From Oceanobacillus manasiensis (GTDB lineage Bacteria > Bacillota > Bacilli > Bacillales > Amphibacillaceae): a stretch of 64,000 nucleotides of DNA. Below are positions 46,801 to 56,594 of this stretch, piece after piece; position 1 is the stretch's first letter, and each line of letters begins with the position of its first letter. The DNA lies in NCBI RefSeq assembly GCF_000724085.1, contig NZ_CCDL010000002.1, forward strand, positions 124,001 through 188,000. The letters run 5' to 3'. Position numbers and translations under genes: made by a program. A model generated the notes under the pieces. It made no database searches, was not told the DNA's origin, and saw only the letters and a program-made list of their open reading frames with translations.

Positions 46801-48078
46801 ATGTTTACTACATTTGATCAGGTGATTAATTTTATTGAAAGTAGAAAGAGCTATGGGATTAAGCCCGGTCTTGATCGAATCAAAACACTACTTCATTTAT
46901 CTGATGAACCACAAAAAAGTATGAAAGCAATTCATATTGCGGGTACGAATGGCAAAGGATCAACCTCTCAATATATAAGAGACGCACTTATAGCAAATGG
47001 TTACAACGTAGGGCTTTTTTGTTCACCCAGCCCTAATTTAACAGGGCATATTTGGAATCAAGAAGGACCCATAACCGAAAGAGAGTTTCTTATTGAGTTA
47101 AATAGACTTTATTCAAGTATAAAGAAACTGGATCAGCAAGGTATGCATCCTACAGAATTTGAAATCATTACAGCACTTGCGTTTCTTTATTTTTCCCAGC
47201 ATAGCGATATTGCAGTTATAGAGGCTGGGATGGGGGGGAGAGAAGATACTACCAATTGTTTTGAGCCACTCTTATCCATTATAACAAATGTGGCAATGGA
47301 CCATACTGGCTTTTTAGGTGATCACTTGAAAGATATTGCTTACCATAAGGCTGGGATTATTAAATCAGATGTACCGGTTATAACGGGTGAACTGAAGCCA
47401 GATGCGAACCATGTAATTGTAAATGAAGTAGACCTGCGTCAAACTGCTTTATATCAACTCGGATCTGATTTTACAATTCATACTGCATCAATAGAAAACG
47501 GGGTTCAGAATTTAGAGTGGAAGGATGGTACTGATTATTCCCAAAAATTAAAATTACAGATGAAAGGGTCCCAACAGGCAGAAAATGCAGCATTGGCAAT
47601 AAAGGCAATTTCGTTGCTTATACGGGAAGGTTACGCAATTGAGATGCCTAGAGCGTTAAACGCTATCAGTCATACGACAGTACCGGGAAGATTTGAACTA
47701 GTTAATGAATGGCCAAACGTTATTTTGGATGGTGCTCATAATCCAGATGGAATCAATTCTTTTCTTTCTTCTGTTCTGAACTATTACCCTAACAAGGAAA
47801 GACATCTTTTATTTGGTGTGTTTAAGGATAAGGATATGGAAACAATGCTTGACTTGCTCAGCCCTCATTTTACATCTATCACCCTAACAACTTTTGACCA
47901 CCCTCGAGCAGCTGAGAAAAACGATCTTCAAGTTTATCTTAATAGAGATCGTTCTTTGCAATATGCCCACTGGCATAATGCAGTCAAATTTATGAATGAG
48001 ACTAACCAAGTATACTTTATTACAGGTTCGCTTCATTTTATTATGCAAGTAAGAAATTTTTTTGAAATCAAATCTTGA
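46801..48078 (+). CDS. folC: Folylpolyglutamate synthase/dihydrofolate synthase
   Basis: Adds glutamate to dihydropteroate or folates. 425 residues. Seen: N-terminal YGIKPGLDRI, P-loop IAGTNGKGSTSQYI near residue 45, IEAGMGGREDTTN, VAMDHTGFLGDHLKDIAYHKAGIIK, and LDGAHNPDGINSF near 310. RBS GAGGTAGGGG. In B. subtilis comC follows; it is absent here. Confidence 0.95.
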   Translation: MFTTFDQVINFIESRKSYGIKPGLDRIKTLLHLSDEPQKSMKAIHIAGTNGKGSTSQYIRDALIANGYNVGLFCSPSPNLTGHIWNQEGPITEREFLIELNRLYSSIKKLDQQGMHPTEFEIITALAFLYFSQHSDIAVIEAGMGGREDTTNCFEPLLSIITNVAMDHTGFLGDHLKDIAYHKAGIIKSDVPVITGELKPDANHVIVNEVDLRQTALYQLGSDFTIHTASIENGVQNLEWKDGTDYSQKLKLQMKGSQQAENAALAIKAISLLIREGYAIEMPRALNAISHTTVPGRFELVNEWPNVILDGAHNPDGINSFLSSVLNYYPNKERHLLFGVFKDKDMETMLDLLSPHFTSITLTTFDHPRAAEKNDLQVYLNRDRSLQYAHWHNAVKFMNETNQVYFITGSLHFIMQVRNFFEIKS

Positions 48079-48214
48079 ATGTAACGGATACTCTTAGCAT
48101 CTTTCTCGATATATGTCTAAAGATTTTCTGCTAGTGTGACAGGATTCTTCTTACTTTGCAAACTTCGTATGCTAGAGTGTGTATATCTACCATTCCAGTA
48201 ACGGAGGGGAAAAT

Positions 48215-49120
48215 GTGGACAAGGATAAACTAGTCGTTTTGTGGGAAGACGGAAAGCAGGTCAAAATAAAAGTCAACACCACTTCAAGAAAATTATCTGA
48301 GCCTCAATCAAAAGAAGAAACCGCTGCCTCTGTAGAAAGAATTCAGAGGCCTGAGGAGGTCCCACTTTATACGAGGAAAGTGACAAATCAATACGAATCA
48401 AAATCGAATAAACGTAACCGGTGGGTAGCTTTAAAGCCAATTTTGATTACCATTGCTTCTGCGTTGGGGGTCGGGACGCTTTTGGGAGTAATTTTGCTAC
48501 AAATGTTCAGCTCAATTGATCCAGAGCTACCTACAAACAGTAATGCTGCTGTCCCGGCAGAAGTAGAAACCGCAGATGAAGAGAATAAAAATGCCGAGAT
48601 AGCATTTGAATCGATGAGTGCTTTTGTTCTCCAAGCAGGGGTTTTTTCGGGTAGGGAGAATGCTGCAGAGTGGGCAGAAACATATAAAGAATCTGGTGTG
48701 TCGACAGTTTTGTGGGAAAAAGACAACCAGTTCTATCTCTTGGCTGGTATTGCCCAAGATAAAGAAGGGGCAATAGAGCTTCGGGATGAAATTACTAAAG
48801 ACGGCTTAGAATTCTATGTTAAACAATGGAGTACAGAAGCAGGAAAGCTAAAAGTATCTGAGGAGAATAAAGGCTGGTTAGAGCAGCTTCAAACAAACTG
48901 GTTGGAAGCGAGGAATGAGCTTACCAATGAACGACCATTGGATAAGGAAGTCTGGGAAAATCTTAATCAAGCTTTACCTACCGATCCCAGTCCTTTCACC
49001 TCGCTAGCAGATGAAGTGAGAAACACAGCTAAACTAGCAGAGAGTCTAACAGCGCAGGAAGCACAACATCAACTACTACTGCTTTGGAACCTCTATACCA
49101 ACGCAGTGGAAATGCAATAA
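48215..49120 (+). CDS. spoIIB: SpoIIB-like SPOR-domain sporulation protein
   Basis: Helps septal peptidoglycan dissolution and engulfment protein localisation in B. subtilis. GTG at 48215, 5 bases from GGAGGGG, gives 301 residues. N-terminal cytoplasmic part with a basic stretch, one membrane span (PILITIASALGVGTLLGVIL near residue 77), an acidic linker, then a SPOR-like repeat (FVLQAGVFSGRENAAEWAET ... LLAGIAQDKEGAIELRDEI near 140-190) and a helical tail. Position after folC supports it. Confidence 0.85.
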   Translation: MDKDKLVVLWEDGKQVKIKVNTTSRKLSEPQSKEETAASVERIQRPEEVPLYTRKVTNQYESKSNKRNRWVALKPILITIASALGVGTLLGVILLQMFSSIDPELPTNSNAAVPAEVETADEENKNAEIAFESMSAFVLQAGVFSGRENAAEWAETYKESGVSTVLWEKDNQFYLLAGIAQDKEGAIELRDEITKDGLEFYVKQWSTEAGKLKVSEENKGWLEQLQTNWLEARNELTNERPLDKEVWENLNQALPTDPSPFTSLADEVRNTAKLAESLTAQEAQHQLLLLWNLYTNAVEMQ

Positions 49121-49302
49121 TGGGATTGGTATAAAGAATTGAATTATCTAGTAATTCACCTAGCCCATAAACCCATTTTATCTAGCAGAAAAACCATATT
49201 TGCCAGGAGGAATAATGACTAAATCATCATTTCGGGTAGTTGTTCTACTCGCTAGGAGATATATAATGGAGGATATCAATAGCAAAGGAAGGATGATAGA
49301 TA

Positions 49303-49992
49303 ATGACAGTTTCCTCCATTATGATAAAAAATGTTCCAAAAAATGATCGTCCCCGTGAGAGGCTGCTGGAAAATGGTGCAGATCACCTATCAAATCAAGA
49401 GTTGCTGGCTATTTTACTTGGTAGTGGCACGAAAGCTGAATCTGTAATGGCCCTTTCTAATCGCGTTCTTATGCATTTTGAAGGGCTTAAGTTGTTACAT
49501 GACGCGACCATTGAAGAGTTAACAGCAATAAAAGGTATAGGTACTGCCAAAGGTGTCCAGCTCCTATCCTCTATTGAATTAGGCAAAAGAATGAGTCAAT
49601 ACAAGCCAGAAGTTCGTTATGTCATTCGCTCTCCAGAAGATGGTGCTAACTATGTTATGGAAGAAATGCGAACCTTGAGACAAGAACATTTTGTTGTATT
49701 ATTTTTAGATACAAAGAATCAGGTTATCCATCGCCAAACAATATTTATTGGAAGCTTAAACGCTTCTATTGTTCATCCAAGAGAAGTTTTCAGAGAAGCT
49801 GTCAAACGATCAGCTGCCTCCATTATTGTAATCCACAACCACCCTTCAGGCGACCCCACCCCATCTAAAGAAGACATTCATGTAACGAGAAGACTAGTTG
49901 ACTCTGGGAAAATGATTGGTATTGAGCTTTTAGACCACCTAATTATTGGAGATAGAAAGTTTGTCTCTTTAAAGGAAAAAGGATATGTATAA
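49303..49992 (+). CDS. radC: RadC-family JAMM protein
   Basis: 229 residues. N-terminal UPF0758 helix-hairpin-helix (LTAIKGIGTAKGVQL near residue 70) and C-terminal JAB1/MPN metalloprotease-like domain with the zinc motif VIHNHPSGDPTPSKED near 175-190 and the upstream glutamate. A role in DNA repair is doubtful; biochemical function unknown. It precedes mreB as in B. subtilis, where maf lies upstream; no maf is present here. Confidence 0.94.
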   Translation: MTVSSIMIKNVPKNDRPRERLLENGADHLSNQELLAILLGSGTKAESVMALSNRVLMHFEGLKLLHDATIEELTAIKGIGTAKGVQLLSSIELGKRMSQYKPEVRYVIRSPEDGANYVMEEMRTLRQEHFVVLFLDTKNQVIHRQTIFIGSLNASIVHPREVFREAVKRSAASIIVIHNHPSGDPTPSKEDIHVTRRLVDSGKMIGIELLDHLIIGDRKFVSLKEKGYV

Positions 49993-50098
49993 AGGGAGAG
50001 GTAAATTAATTTTACTGAATTAGTAAATATGTTAACGGGAAATGCCCAACTCGAATATTCTATTTATAAGTTGATGATTGACATAGGGGTTGGCAGAA

Positions 50099-50362
50099 AT
50101 GAACGAGAAATACAAAAATGTTGCGAAAAAGTCTGAGGGCGAACAGGAGTTACAGCTGGCTGCAAGTTTAAAAATCGCCTGGATTGCAGGAATATTCAGT
50201 ACATTAGGGGATGCTTTAGGAACATATGCCGCCACATTGGCTATTGAAGAAGCAGTAGAGGAAGACGCTATGCAGAAGGCAAAAGATCAACAATTAGAAA
50301 AAAGACTTGAGCATTTAGAAAAACAATTAGAGACAATTCAAGAGTCGTTAGGGTCGAAATGA
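50099..50362 (+). CDS. Small hypothetical protein with membrane-like and coiled-coil parts
   Basis: 87 residues. The ATG at 50099 lies 9 bases after GGGG; TTG at 50090 is an alternative. Residues about 20-52 (LQLAASLKIAWIAGIFSTLG and on) form a moderately hydrophobic helix pair, and residues about 55-85 (QLEKRLEHLEKQLETIQESL) a clear coiled coil. No family recognised. It sits between radC and mreB, where B. subtilis has no gene, with its own terminator. Confidence 0.65.
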   Translation: MNEKYKNVAKKSEGEQELQLAASLKIAWIAGIFSTLGDALGTYAATLAIEEAVEEDAMQKAKDQQLEKRLEHLEKQLETIQESLGSK

Positions 50363-50401
50363 ATAACCTTAATAAACATCCATCAGCATTAAAAAGATGA
50401 A

Positions 50402-50436
50402 GGTCTGGGTCCGAAAAACTTTTGGACTCAGACCCT
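50402..50436 (+). terminator. Terminator downstream of the small hypothetical gene
   Basis: GGTCTGGGTCC pairs with GGACTCAGACC; the following T-rich stretch is interrupted. Confidence 0.7.
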
Positions 50437-50771
50437 TATTTCTTTAATAATTAATTTAGGTTAGAATTTTCAATAATTTTAATGGATACATAAGGTGGCA
50501 TTAAAATCACTATTTAATATACACCGTAATTTGAAACATCTTAAAAAAGCTAATATAGGATATGGATAACACTATCTATTTTATTAATTTTCTCGTATAA
50601 TTATATTGACGAACATATAGACAGCGCCATTTTTCGATTTTCATTTGAAAGTGGCGCTTATTAAGATTGTTACCTAACAGTCTTATGCTAGTGATGTATT
50701 TAAGGTTAGAACCCTACAGTACATAACATATAAATAATTGATATAGTGTAATATTGGAGAGGAAGATTTGA
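50437..50771. other. Upstream region of mreB with a hairpin
   Basis: AT-rich DNA. AGCGCCAT (50622-50629) can pair, with one G-T pair, with GTGGCGCT (50651-50658). Several TATAAT-like hexamers occur; none has a convincing partner. No gene seen. Confidence 0.4.
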
Positions 50772-51812
50772 TTGGGAATTTTTAATTTATCTCAAGATTT
50801 AGGGATAGACTTGGGTACTGCTAATACGCTTGTATTTGTTAAAGGAAAAGGCGTGGTAGTACGTGAACCGTCTGTTGTATCAAAAAACATTCAAACAGGA
50901 GATATAGAAGCTGTTGGAAACTCTGCACGTAATATGATTGGCAGAACACCAGGTAATATTACTGTTATCCGTCCAATGAAGGATGGAGTCATAGCAGACT
51001 ATGATACGACAGCAGTTATGATGAAATATTATATAAAAAAAGCAATGAAGAATCGGTCTTATTTTGCAAAAAAACCAAATGTTATGGTCTGTGTTCCTTC
51101 TGGCATAACGATGGTTGAGGAGAGAGCTGTCATTGATGCGACTAAACAGGCAGGTGCAAAAGAGGCATATCCTATTTCTGAGCCATTCGCTGCAGCAATT
51201 GGAGCAGGTCTCCCGGTATGGGAACCAACTGGAAGTATGATTGTAGATATTGGCGGAGGGACAACGGAGGTAGCTGTTATTTCTTTAGGTGGTGTGGTGA
51301 CAAGTCAGTCCATCCGTGTTGCAGGTGATGATATGGACGAAGCCATTATATCTTATATTAAGAAGAATTATAGCCTATTAATAGGAGAGCGATCTGCTGA
51401 ATCGATTAAAATGGATATTGGAACTGCAGGTGAAGTAGAGGGAAATGATGAGATGGATATACGTGGTCGAGATCTGTTGACTGGATTACCAAAAACCATC
51501 ACCATTACTGCAAAAGAAATTGCCCATTCACTTGAAGATACGGTAACAGCTATTGTAGAATCAGTGAAGACAACACTCGAGAAGACGCCTCCTGAACTTG
51601 CAGCTGATATTATGGACCGTGGGATTGTTCTTTCGGGTGGAGGATCTCTACTAAAAAACATTGACCAGGTGATCAGTGATGAAACAAAAATGCCTGTATT
51701 TGTAACAGAGGATCCGCTGGAAAGCGTAGCAATTGGTACTGGTAAATCTCTAGATTACATTCAACATTTTCGTTCCCATCCAAATGTATCATCACGTCCG
51801 ACAATAGATTAA
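50772..51812 (+). CDS. mreB: Rod-shape determining protein MreB
   Basis: Actin-like filament protein guiding lateral-wall synthesis. 346 residues, TTG start behind GGAGAGGA. Seen: [19 protein letters not shown] (phosphate 1), [17 protein letters not shown] (phosphate 2 near residue 160), connect motifs and the adenosine motif [15 protein letters not shown] near 277. First gene of mreBCD-minCD. Confidence 0.97.
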   Translation: MGIFNLSQDLGIDLGTANTLVFVKGKGVVVREPSVVSKNIQTGDIEAVGNSARNMIGRTPGNITVIRPMKDGVIADYDTTAVMMKYYIKKAMKNRSYFAKKPNVMVCVPSGITMVEERAVIDATKQAGAKEAYPISEPFAAAIGAGLPVWEPTGSMIVDIGGGTTEVAVISLGGVVTSQSIRVAGDDMDEAIISYIKKNYSLLIGERSAESIKMDIGTAGEVEGNDEMDIRGRDLLTGLPKTITITAKEIAHSLEDTVTAIVESVKTTLEKTPPELAADIMDRGIVLSGGGSLLKNIDQVISDETKMPVFVTEDPLESVAIGTGKSLDYIQHFRSHPNVSSRPTID

Positions 51813-51824
51813 GCAGGTGTTAAG

Positions 51825-52712
51825 ATGTCTTTTTTACGTAGAAGAAAACTATTTATTTTTTTGATAGGGTTTATTGTTCTAGTCGCTTTAATTGGTTATT
51901 CACTAAGAGACAGGACGAATTTGACAATAGCCGAACAATTTATACATGACACAGTGGGGTTTGCACAGAAAATTGTACACACTCCAGTTAACTTTATAAC
52001 CGAGATCTTTACAAATATTGATGATCTTCGTGATACATATACGGAGAATCAAGTATTAAAAGAAAAATTAGCAGAATATAAAGGGCTAATTTACGAAGTA
52101 CAAGGATTAAAAGAAGAGAATGAAGAACTTAGAGAAATTGCCGATTTAAAAGAATCTGATCTGTTGCGTAACTTTACACCTATCCAGGCAACAGTCATGT
52201 CTAGGTCACCGGAACGCTGGATCGAACAGGTTACCATTAATAAAGGTAATGATGATGGTGTTGCAGAAAATATGGCTGTCATTACACCGGACGGAATGAT
52301 AGGAAAGGTGCTTACAACATCTCCTTCTACTGCCAAGGTCCAATTATTGTCTGGATTTGATCAATTTAATCGTATCTCAGCTTCTGTTTCCCGTGAAGAC
52401 GGTAGTGAAATAGTAGGGATGATAGAAGAGTATGATCAAGATTCCGGATCCCTTTTGTTTCGCATAATTGAAGAGTCTGAGAAAGACCTTGAAGAAGGTG
52501 AGTTAGTATTCTCCTCTGGTCTGGGTGGTGTTTTCCCTTCTGGTCTCCCTATTGGTGAAGTAAAAGAAGTTGTTCCGGATCAATATGGTTTAACTCGAAC
52601 AGCTCTAGTAGAACCAGCAGCCGATATGTACGATATAAATCAGGTGATTGTTGTTGACCGAGCAATGAAAAATGAAAGTGACACGGAAGTCAGTGAGGAG
52701 GAAGCTGAATGA
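51825..52712 (+). CDS. mreC: Rod-shape determining protein MreC
   Basis: 295-residue bitopic membrane protein linking MreB to wall synthases. N-terminal span (LFIFLIGFIVLVALIGYSL), coiled coil (about 60-105), then the beta-rich MreC domain with VMSRSPERWIEQVTINKG and PDGMIGKVLTT. The stop overlaps mreD by 4 bases (ATGA). Confidence 0.95.
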   Translation: MSFLRRRKLFIFLIGFIVLVALIGYSLRDRTNLTIAEQFIHDTVGFAQKIVHTPVNFITEIFTNIDDLRDTYTENQVLKEKLAEYKGLIYEVQGLKEENEELREIADLKESDLLRNFTPIQATVMSRSPERWIEQVTINKGNDDGVAENMAVITPDGMIGKVLTTSPSTAKVQLLSGFDQFNRISASVSREDGSEIVGMIEEYDQDSGSLLFRIIEESEKDLEEGELVFSSGLGGVFPSGLPIGEVKEVVPDQYGLTRTALVEPAADMYDINQVIVVDRAMKNESDTEVSEEEAE

Positions 52713-53248
52713 AACGCTTATACCTCCCACTAATTCTCTTTCTTTTTCTTGTTTTGGAGGGTGTGGCATTGGATCTATTGCCAGGAAGACTCTTGACAGG
52801 AGATTTGCTTATTGTGCCACACTGGGTCCTGATTTTTTTAGTGTTTATCACGATTTTTTATGAAAATGAGAGAACCTACTATTCTTTCATCTATGCCCTC
52901 GTGTTTGGTTTGCTAATTGATGTTGTATATACAGGTATATTGGGTGTATATATGTTTTCTTATGCCTTTGCTATATATATTGTCCACCTATTAAACAAAT
53001 TGGTACACGCTAATATCCATGTGAGCATTTTATTGGGCGTTGTGGCGGTAGTCCTTTCTGACATTTCTATAAATGTTATTTATTTGGTTGCTGGGGTAAA
53101 CGATATGATATGGCAGGATTATTTTATGACTCGTTTGCTGCCTACACTCATTTCCAACCTTGTTTTCTTGGTAATACTTTATCCTTTGTTTGTAAAACGC
53201 CTTACTACATGGGGGCAGGAACAATTATCAGGAAACAATACATTATAA
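52709..53248 (+). CDS. mreD: Rod-shape determining protein MreD
   Basis: 179-residue integral membrane protein, about five or six spans, with the family-typical GDLLIVPHWVLIFLVFITIF and FGLLIDVVYTGILGVYMFSYAF. Translationally coupled to mreC. Confidence 0.92.
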   Translation: MKRLYLPLILFLFLVLEGVALDLLPGRLLTGDLLIVPHWVLIFLVFITIFYENERTYYSFIYALVFGLLIDVVYTGILGVYMFSYAFAIYIVHLLNKLVHANIHVSILLGVVAVVLSDISINVIYLVAGVNDMIWQDYFMTRLLPTLISNLVFLVILYPLFVKRLTTWGQEQLSGNNTL

Positions 53249-53353
53249 AGAGGTTTGTTTTAATATTTTTAATCGCTGTGGAGGTTTTGTAACGAACATA
53301 GCGTTATGTAAGTTGAAACTATTGCTAAGGTAACAGTAATGAGGTGAGTAATC

Positions 53354-54037
53354 GTGCTTGATAAAAAACAATTTATAACAATAAAGGGTACAAAGGAAGG
53401 ACTCACTTTATTTATTGATGATTCCTGTACTTTTGAACATGCTTTAAACGAATTGCGAGAAAAAATACATGCAAGTCGGCCAAAGCATGATGAACCGGTT
53501 GTATCTGTGAAAGTAAAGCTTGGTAATCGATATGTACAGGAAGAACAGAAGGAAGTATTACGTGAAATCATTGCCAAAGATGAGAGATTTACAATAGACT
53601 CAATTGTTTCTGATGTGGTACGCAGAGAAGAGGCCTTGCTCTGGCAAGAGGCGAGTGAGGTCAAGACAGTAAATCGTATCATTCGTTCAGGCCAGGTACT
53701 TGAGGTTACCGGTGATCTACTTTTAATAGGTGATGTAAACCCTGGAGGAAAAGTTGTCTCGACAGGTAATATCTACATAATGGGAAGGCTGAATGGGATC
53801 GCTCATGCAGGAATAAATGGTGACAAACAAGCATTTATTACCGCTTCCTATATGAAGCCAAGTCAGCTTAGAATTGCAGAATATATCAGTCGTGCTCCAG
53901 ATTATGAATCTGATGGTGTGTATATGGAATGTGGTCTTATAGATGAAGAACAAGATAAAATTGTAATAGATCGACTACAAGTTCTTTCACATAAAAGCGA
54001 AATAAGCGGATTCGGAAGGAGAATGCAAAATGGGTGA
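53354..54037 (+). CDS. minC: Septum-site determining protein MinC
   Basis: FtsZ assembly inhibitor. GTG start behind GAGGTGAG, 227 residues. N-terminal domain (ITIKGTKEGLTLFIDDSCTF) and C-terminal beta-helix (VTGDLLLIGDVNPGGKVVST, GNIYIMGRLNGIAHAG, about 125-190), which binds MinD. Overlaps minD by 8 bases. Confidence 0.94.
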   Translation: MLDKKQFITIKGTKEGLTLFIDDSCTFEHALNELREKIHASRPKHDEPVVSVKVKLGNRYVQEEQKEVLREIIAKDERFTIDSIVSDVVRREEALLWQEASEVKTVNRIIRSGQVLEVTGDLLLIGDVNPGGKVVSTGNIYIMGRLNGIAHAGINGDKQAFITASYMKPSQLRIAEYISRAPDYESDGVYMECGLIDEEQDKIVIDRLQVLSHKSEISGFGRRMQNG

Positions 54038-54827
54038 AGCAATTGTAATTACATCGGGTAAGGGTGGTGTAGGAAAAACAACTACAACTGCTAACATTGG
54101 TACAGGTTTAGCGCTTATGGACAAAAAGGTGTGCTTGATTGATACTGACATTGGCTTACGGAACTTAGATGTGGTGATGGGACTTGAAAATCGTATAATT
54201 TACGATATTGTTGATGTAATTGAGGAGCGTTGTAAGCTAAAACAAGCCTTAATAAAGGACAAGCGTTTTGATTACTTATCGCTATTGCCTGCAGCTCAAA
54301 CTAGCGATAAATCTGCTGTAACAGAAGAGGGCATGAGAAAAATCGTTGCAGAGCTGAAGCAGGAGTATGATTATGTAATCATCGACTGCCCTGCAGGTAT
54401 TGAACAAGGATTTAAAAATGCTATTGCGGGTGCGGACAAAGCAATTGTAGTAACAACTCCAGAAAAGTCTAGTGTTAGAGATGCTGACCGAATTGTTGGC
54501 CTATTAGAACAGGAAGATATTGACCCACCACTTCTAGTTATAAATCGTATTCGTAACCATATGATGAAAAACGGCGACATGATTGAAATAGATGATATTG
54601 TACAAATTTTATCCATTAATTTAATAGGAATTGTGGTCGACGATGACGATGTTATAAAGGCATCGAATAGTGGGGAGCCCGTGGCTCTTCAGCCAAACTC
54701 AAAAGCATCTATTGCATATCGTAATATTGCTAGGAGAATTCTCGGCGAAACGGTGCCACTCCAATCCCTTGAGGATGAAAAAGGTGTCTTTCAGAAAGTG
54801 AAAAAGTTTTTAGGTATCCGTGCATAA
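54030..54827 (+). CDS. minD: Septum-site determining protein MinD
   Basis: Membrane-associated ParA-type ATPase recruiting MinC. 265 residues. Deviant Walker A SGKGGVGKTT near residue 10, switch I (DTDIGLRNLDVVMGLENR), switch II DCPAGIEQGF near 117, and a C-terminal amphipathic membrane-targeting helix (VFQKVKKFLGIRA). Confidence 0.97.
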   Translation: MGEAIVITSGKGGVGKTTTTANIGTGLALMDKKVCLIDTDIGLRNLDVVMGLENRIIYDIVDVIEERCKLKQALIKDKRFDYLSLLPAAQTSDKSAVTEEGMRKIVAELKQEYDYVIIDCPAGIEQGFKNAIAGADKAIVVTTPEKSSVRDADRIVGLLEQEDIDPPLLVINRIRNHMMKNGDMIEIDDIVQILSINLIGIVVDDDDVIKASNSGEPVALQPNSKASIAYRNIARRILGETVPLQSLEDEKGVFQKVKKFLGIRA

Positions 54828-54839
54828 TAGTAAACTAGT

Positions 54840-54882
54840 AACCTGAGCTTACGAGTATTATACTTGTGGACTCAGGTTTTTA
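54840..54882 (+). terminator. Terminator of mreBCD-minCD
   Basis: ACCTGAG (54841-54847) pairs with CTCAGGT (54871-54877), inner ACGAGTA/TACTTGT pairing, then Ts. The sigma-E promoter of spoIVFA follows at once. Confidence 0.8.
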
Positions 54883-54911
54883 ACATATCTGGCAAAAATC
54901 CCTCATAAACT
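54883..54911 (+). promoter_or_regulatory. Sigma-E promoter of spoIVFAB
   Basis: ACATATC (54883-54889), 14 bases, CATAAACT (54904-54911), versus KMATATW-N14-CATACAMT; the -10 matches 7 of 8. spoIVF is a known sigma-E operon. Confidence 0.65.
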
Positions 54912-54943
54912 TGTACAAAAGATTGTGAAGGATTGTGAGGACA

Positions 54944-55717
54944 ATGAATAATGGTGTAAAAAAAGTTAGGCAATCTATTAATCAACGAAAAAAAGCACGC
55001 GGCATGTCAACAGCGAAAGAAGGGGCAAAGAGGCATGTTTTACCTGTTTTTCCCCAAGATGAAGAGAAACATGGATACATGCCTATTTACGATGGTCAGG
55101 GGGCTGTAGGGGACAAAAAGAACAAGGTGATAACAGCTGTTTTGCTAAAAGGAATATTATCTATTATGTTATTTTTTGGTGTTGCGCTCATCTGGGAGAC
55201 TAATGCCCCTCAGTTGCAATCAACGAAAGAATGGACAAGCGGTGTTCTCACAGAGGAATTTCCGTTTGCAAAAGTAAACCAGTGGTATCAGGAATCATTT
55301 GGGACCCCATTGGCTTTACCGCCAAATAGGGACACTTCAGAGAGTGTTACAGAAGGAGCGTTGGCTTTACCTGTATCTGGAAATGTAACAGAGTCCTTTC
55401 AAGCTAATGGGACAGGGATTAAAATTGCCCCGGAAAATACATCAGCAGTTTCAGCTTTGCATGATGGCGTGGTTGTTTTTGCTGGAAATGATAGCAATAC
55501 AAATAAAACGGTTAAGATACAGCATGCGGATGGAAGTGTATCCACTTATGGCGAGCTTAGTGATTTAAATGTTCATTTGTATCAATTTGTTAAAAATAAT
55601 CAAGCAATCGGACAATTTACTCCACAACCGAATAGTACTACCCTTTATTTTTCCATTGAAAAAGGTAAGGACTATATTGACCCTGTGCAGGTAATTAAAG
55701 TTGACGACAGCGAGTAA
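54944..55717 (+). CDS. spoIVFA: Stage IV sporulation protein FA
   Basis: Inhibitor and scaffold of the SpoIVFB protease in the outer forespore membrane. 257 residues from the ATG at 54944; GTG at 54935 is an alternative. Basic N-terminus, one membrane span (VLLKGILSIMLFFGVALIWE near residue 65), and a C-terminal LytM/M23-like domain (about 145-250: PVSGNVTESFQANGTGIKI, ALHDGVVVFAGND, VKIQHADGSVSTYGEL) lacking the metal-binding set, hence non-catalytic. Confidence 0.92.
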   Translation: MNNGVKKVRQSINQRKKARGMSTAKEGAKRHVLPVFPQDEEKHGYMPIYDGQGAVGDKKNKVITAVLLKGILSIMLFFGVALIWETNAPQLQSTKEWTSGVLTEEFPFAKVNQWYQESFGTPLALPPNRDTSESVTEGALALPVSGNVTESFQANGTGIKIAPENTSAVSALHDGVVVFAGNDSNTNKTVKIQHADGSVSTYGELSDLNVHLYQFVKNNQAIGQFTPQPNSTTLYFSIEKGKDYIDPVQVIKVDDSE

Positions 55718-56567
55718 GTACTTGCCAAAAATTCATTTTCATCCAATTTTGCTTGTATTCTTCTTTATATCTTTTTTGACTGGTACCTTTGTAGAAATGA
55801 CGGTTATTTTACTTATTGTCTTAATCCATGAACTTGGGCATTTTACTATGGCTAAAAGATTTGATTGGAGAATTGGCGTGATTATGCTTTGGGTGTTTGG
55901 TGGGGTAATGAAAACAGATGAGCATGGCACCAAGCCGATTGTCGAAGAAACACTTGTGACAATTGCTGGACCATTGCAACATGTTCTGATTTATGCAGGA
56001 ATATTTGCTCTTTCGTATAGTGGGCTGGTGCCAACCTCATTTATAGATATAATGTTATACTATAATACAGTTATTTTACTATTTAATTTACTACCTGTAT
56101 GGCCGCTTGATGGTGGAAAGCTATTATTTTTGTTTCTTGCTAGGTTTCTCCCATACAAGCGGGCTTATCATATAATTATACTCTTTTCAATGACCCTGGC
56201 AGTAATCTTTCTAACTGTACAACTAATACTTCCATCTTTTACATTAAGCACCTTTCTAATCGCGCTCTTTTTGTTTATGGAAAGCCAATCGGAATGGAAA
56301 CAGCGTCAGTATGTATTTATGCGTTTTCTATTAAAACGTTTCGAGAAAAAGCCTATTGTCTTGAAGAATCAGCCACTCTATGTTTCACCGGATAGTTCTT
56401 TAATGAGCGTTTTCTCAGCCTTTAATCAGGAAAAAAAACATACGATCTATGTGACAAATAAACTGGGCAAGCATACAGTGTTAGAGGAAGACGAATGTTT
56501 AAATGCATATTTTAAAGAAAAAAAATATCATCTTTCGGTTGGAGAAATTGCAGAGAATAGTGCATGA
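55701..56567 (+). CDS. spoIVFB: Stage IV sporulation protein FB, pro-sigma-K protease
   Basis: Site-2-type intramembrane zinc metalloprotease that cleaves pro-sigma-K. 288 residues. Zinc motif LIHELGHFTMA near residue 45, third ligand region NLLPVWPLDGGKLLFLF near 132, several spans, and a C-terminal CBS-like domain (PLYVSPDSSLMSVFSAFNQE). TTG at 55701, overlapping spoIVFA by 17 bases; the ribosome site is weak, consistent with translational coupling. Confidence 0.93.
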   Translation: MTTASKYLPKIHFHPILLVFFFISFLTGTFVEMTVILLIVLIHELGHFTMAKRFDWRIGVIMLWVFGGVMKTDEHGTKPIVEETLVTIAGPLQHVLIYAGIFALSYSGLVPTSFIDIMLYYNTVILLFNLLPVWPLDGGKLLFLFLARFLPYKRAYHIIILFSMTLAVIFLTVQLILPSFTLSTFLIALFLFMESQSEWKQRQYVFMRFLLKRFEKKPIVLKNQPLYVSPDSSLMSVFSAFNQEKKHTIYVTNKLGKHTVLEEDECLNAYFKEKKYHLSVGEIAENSA

Positions 56568-56594
56568 AATAGAAAGAATTTGTCATGCATTGTC

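Noticed and set aside
49215-49346. 43-codon frame after AGGAGG upstream of radC
   Set aside because: The ribosome site is only 4 bases away and the frame overlaps the radC start; no hydrophobic or family pattern. Not a maf remnant by eye.
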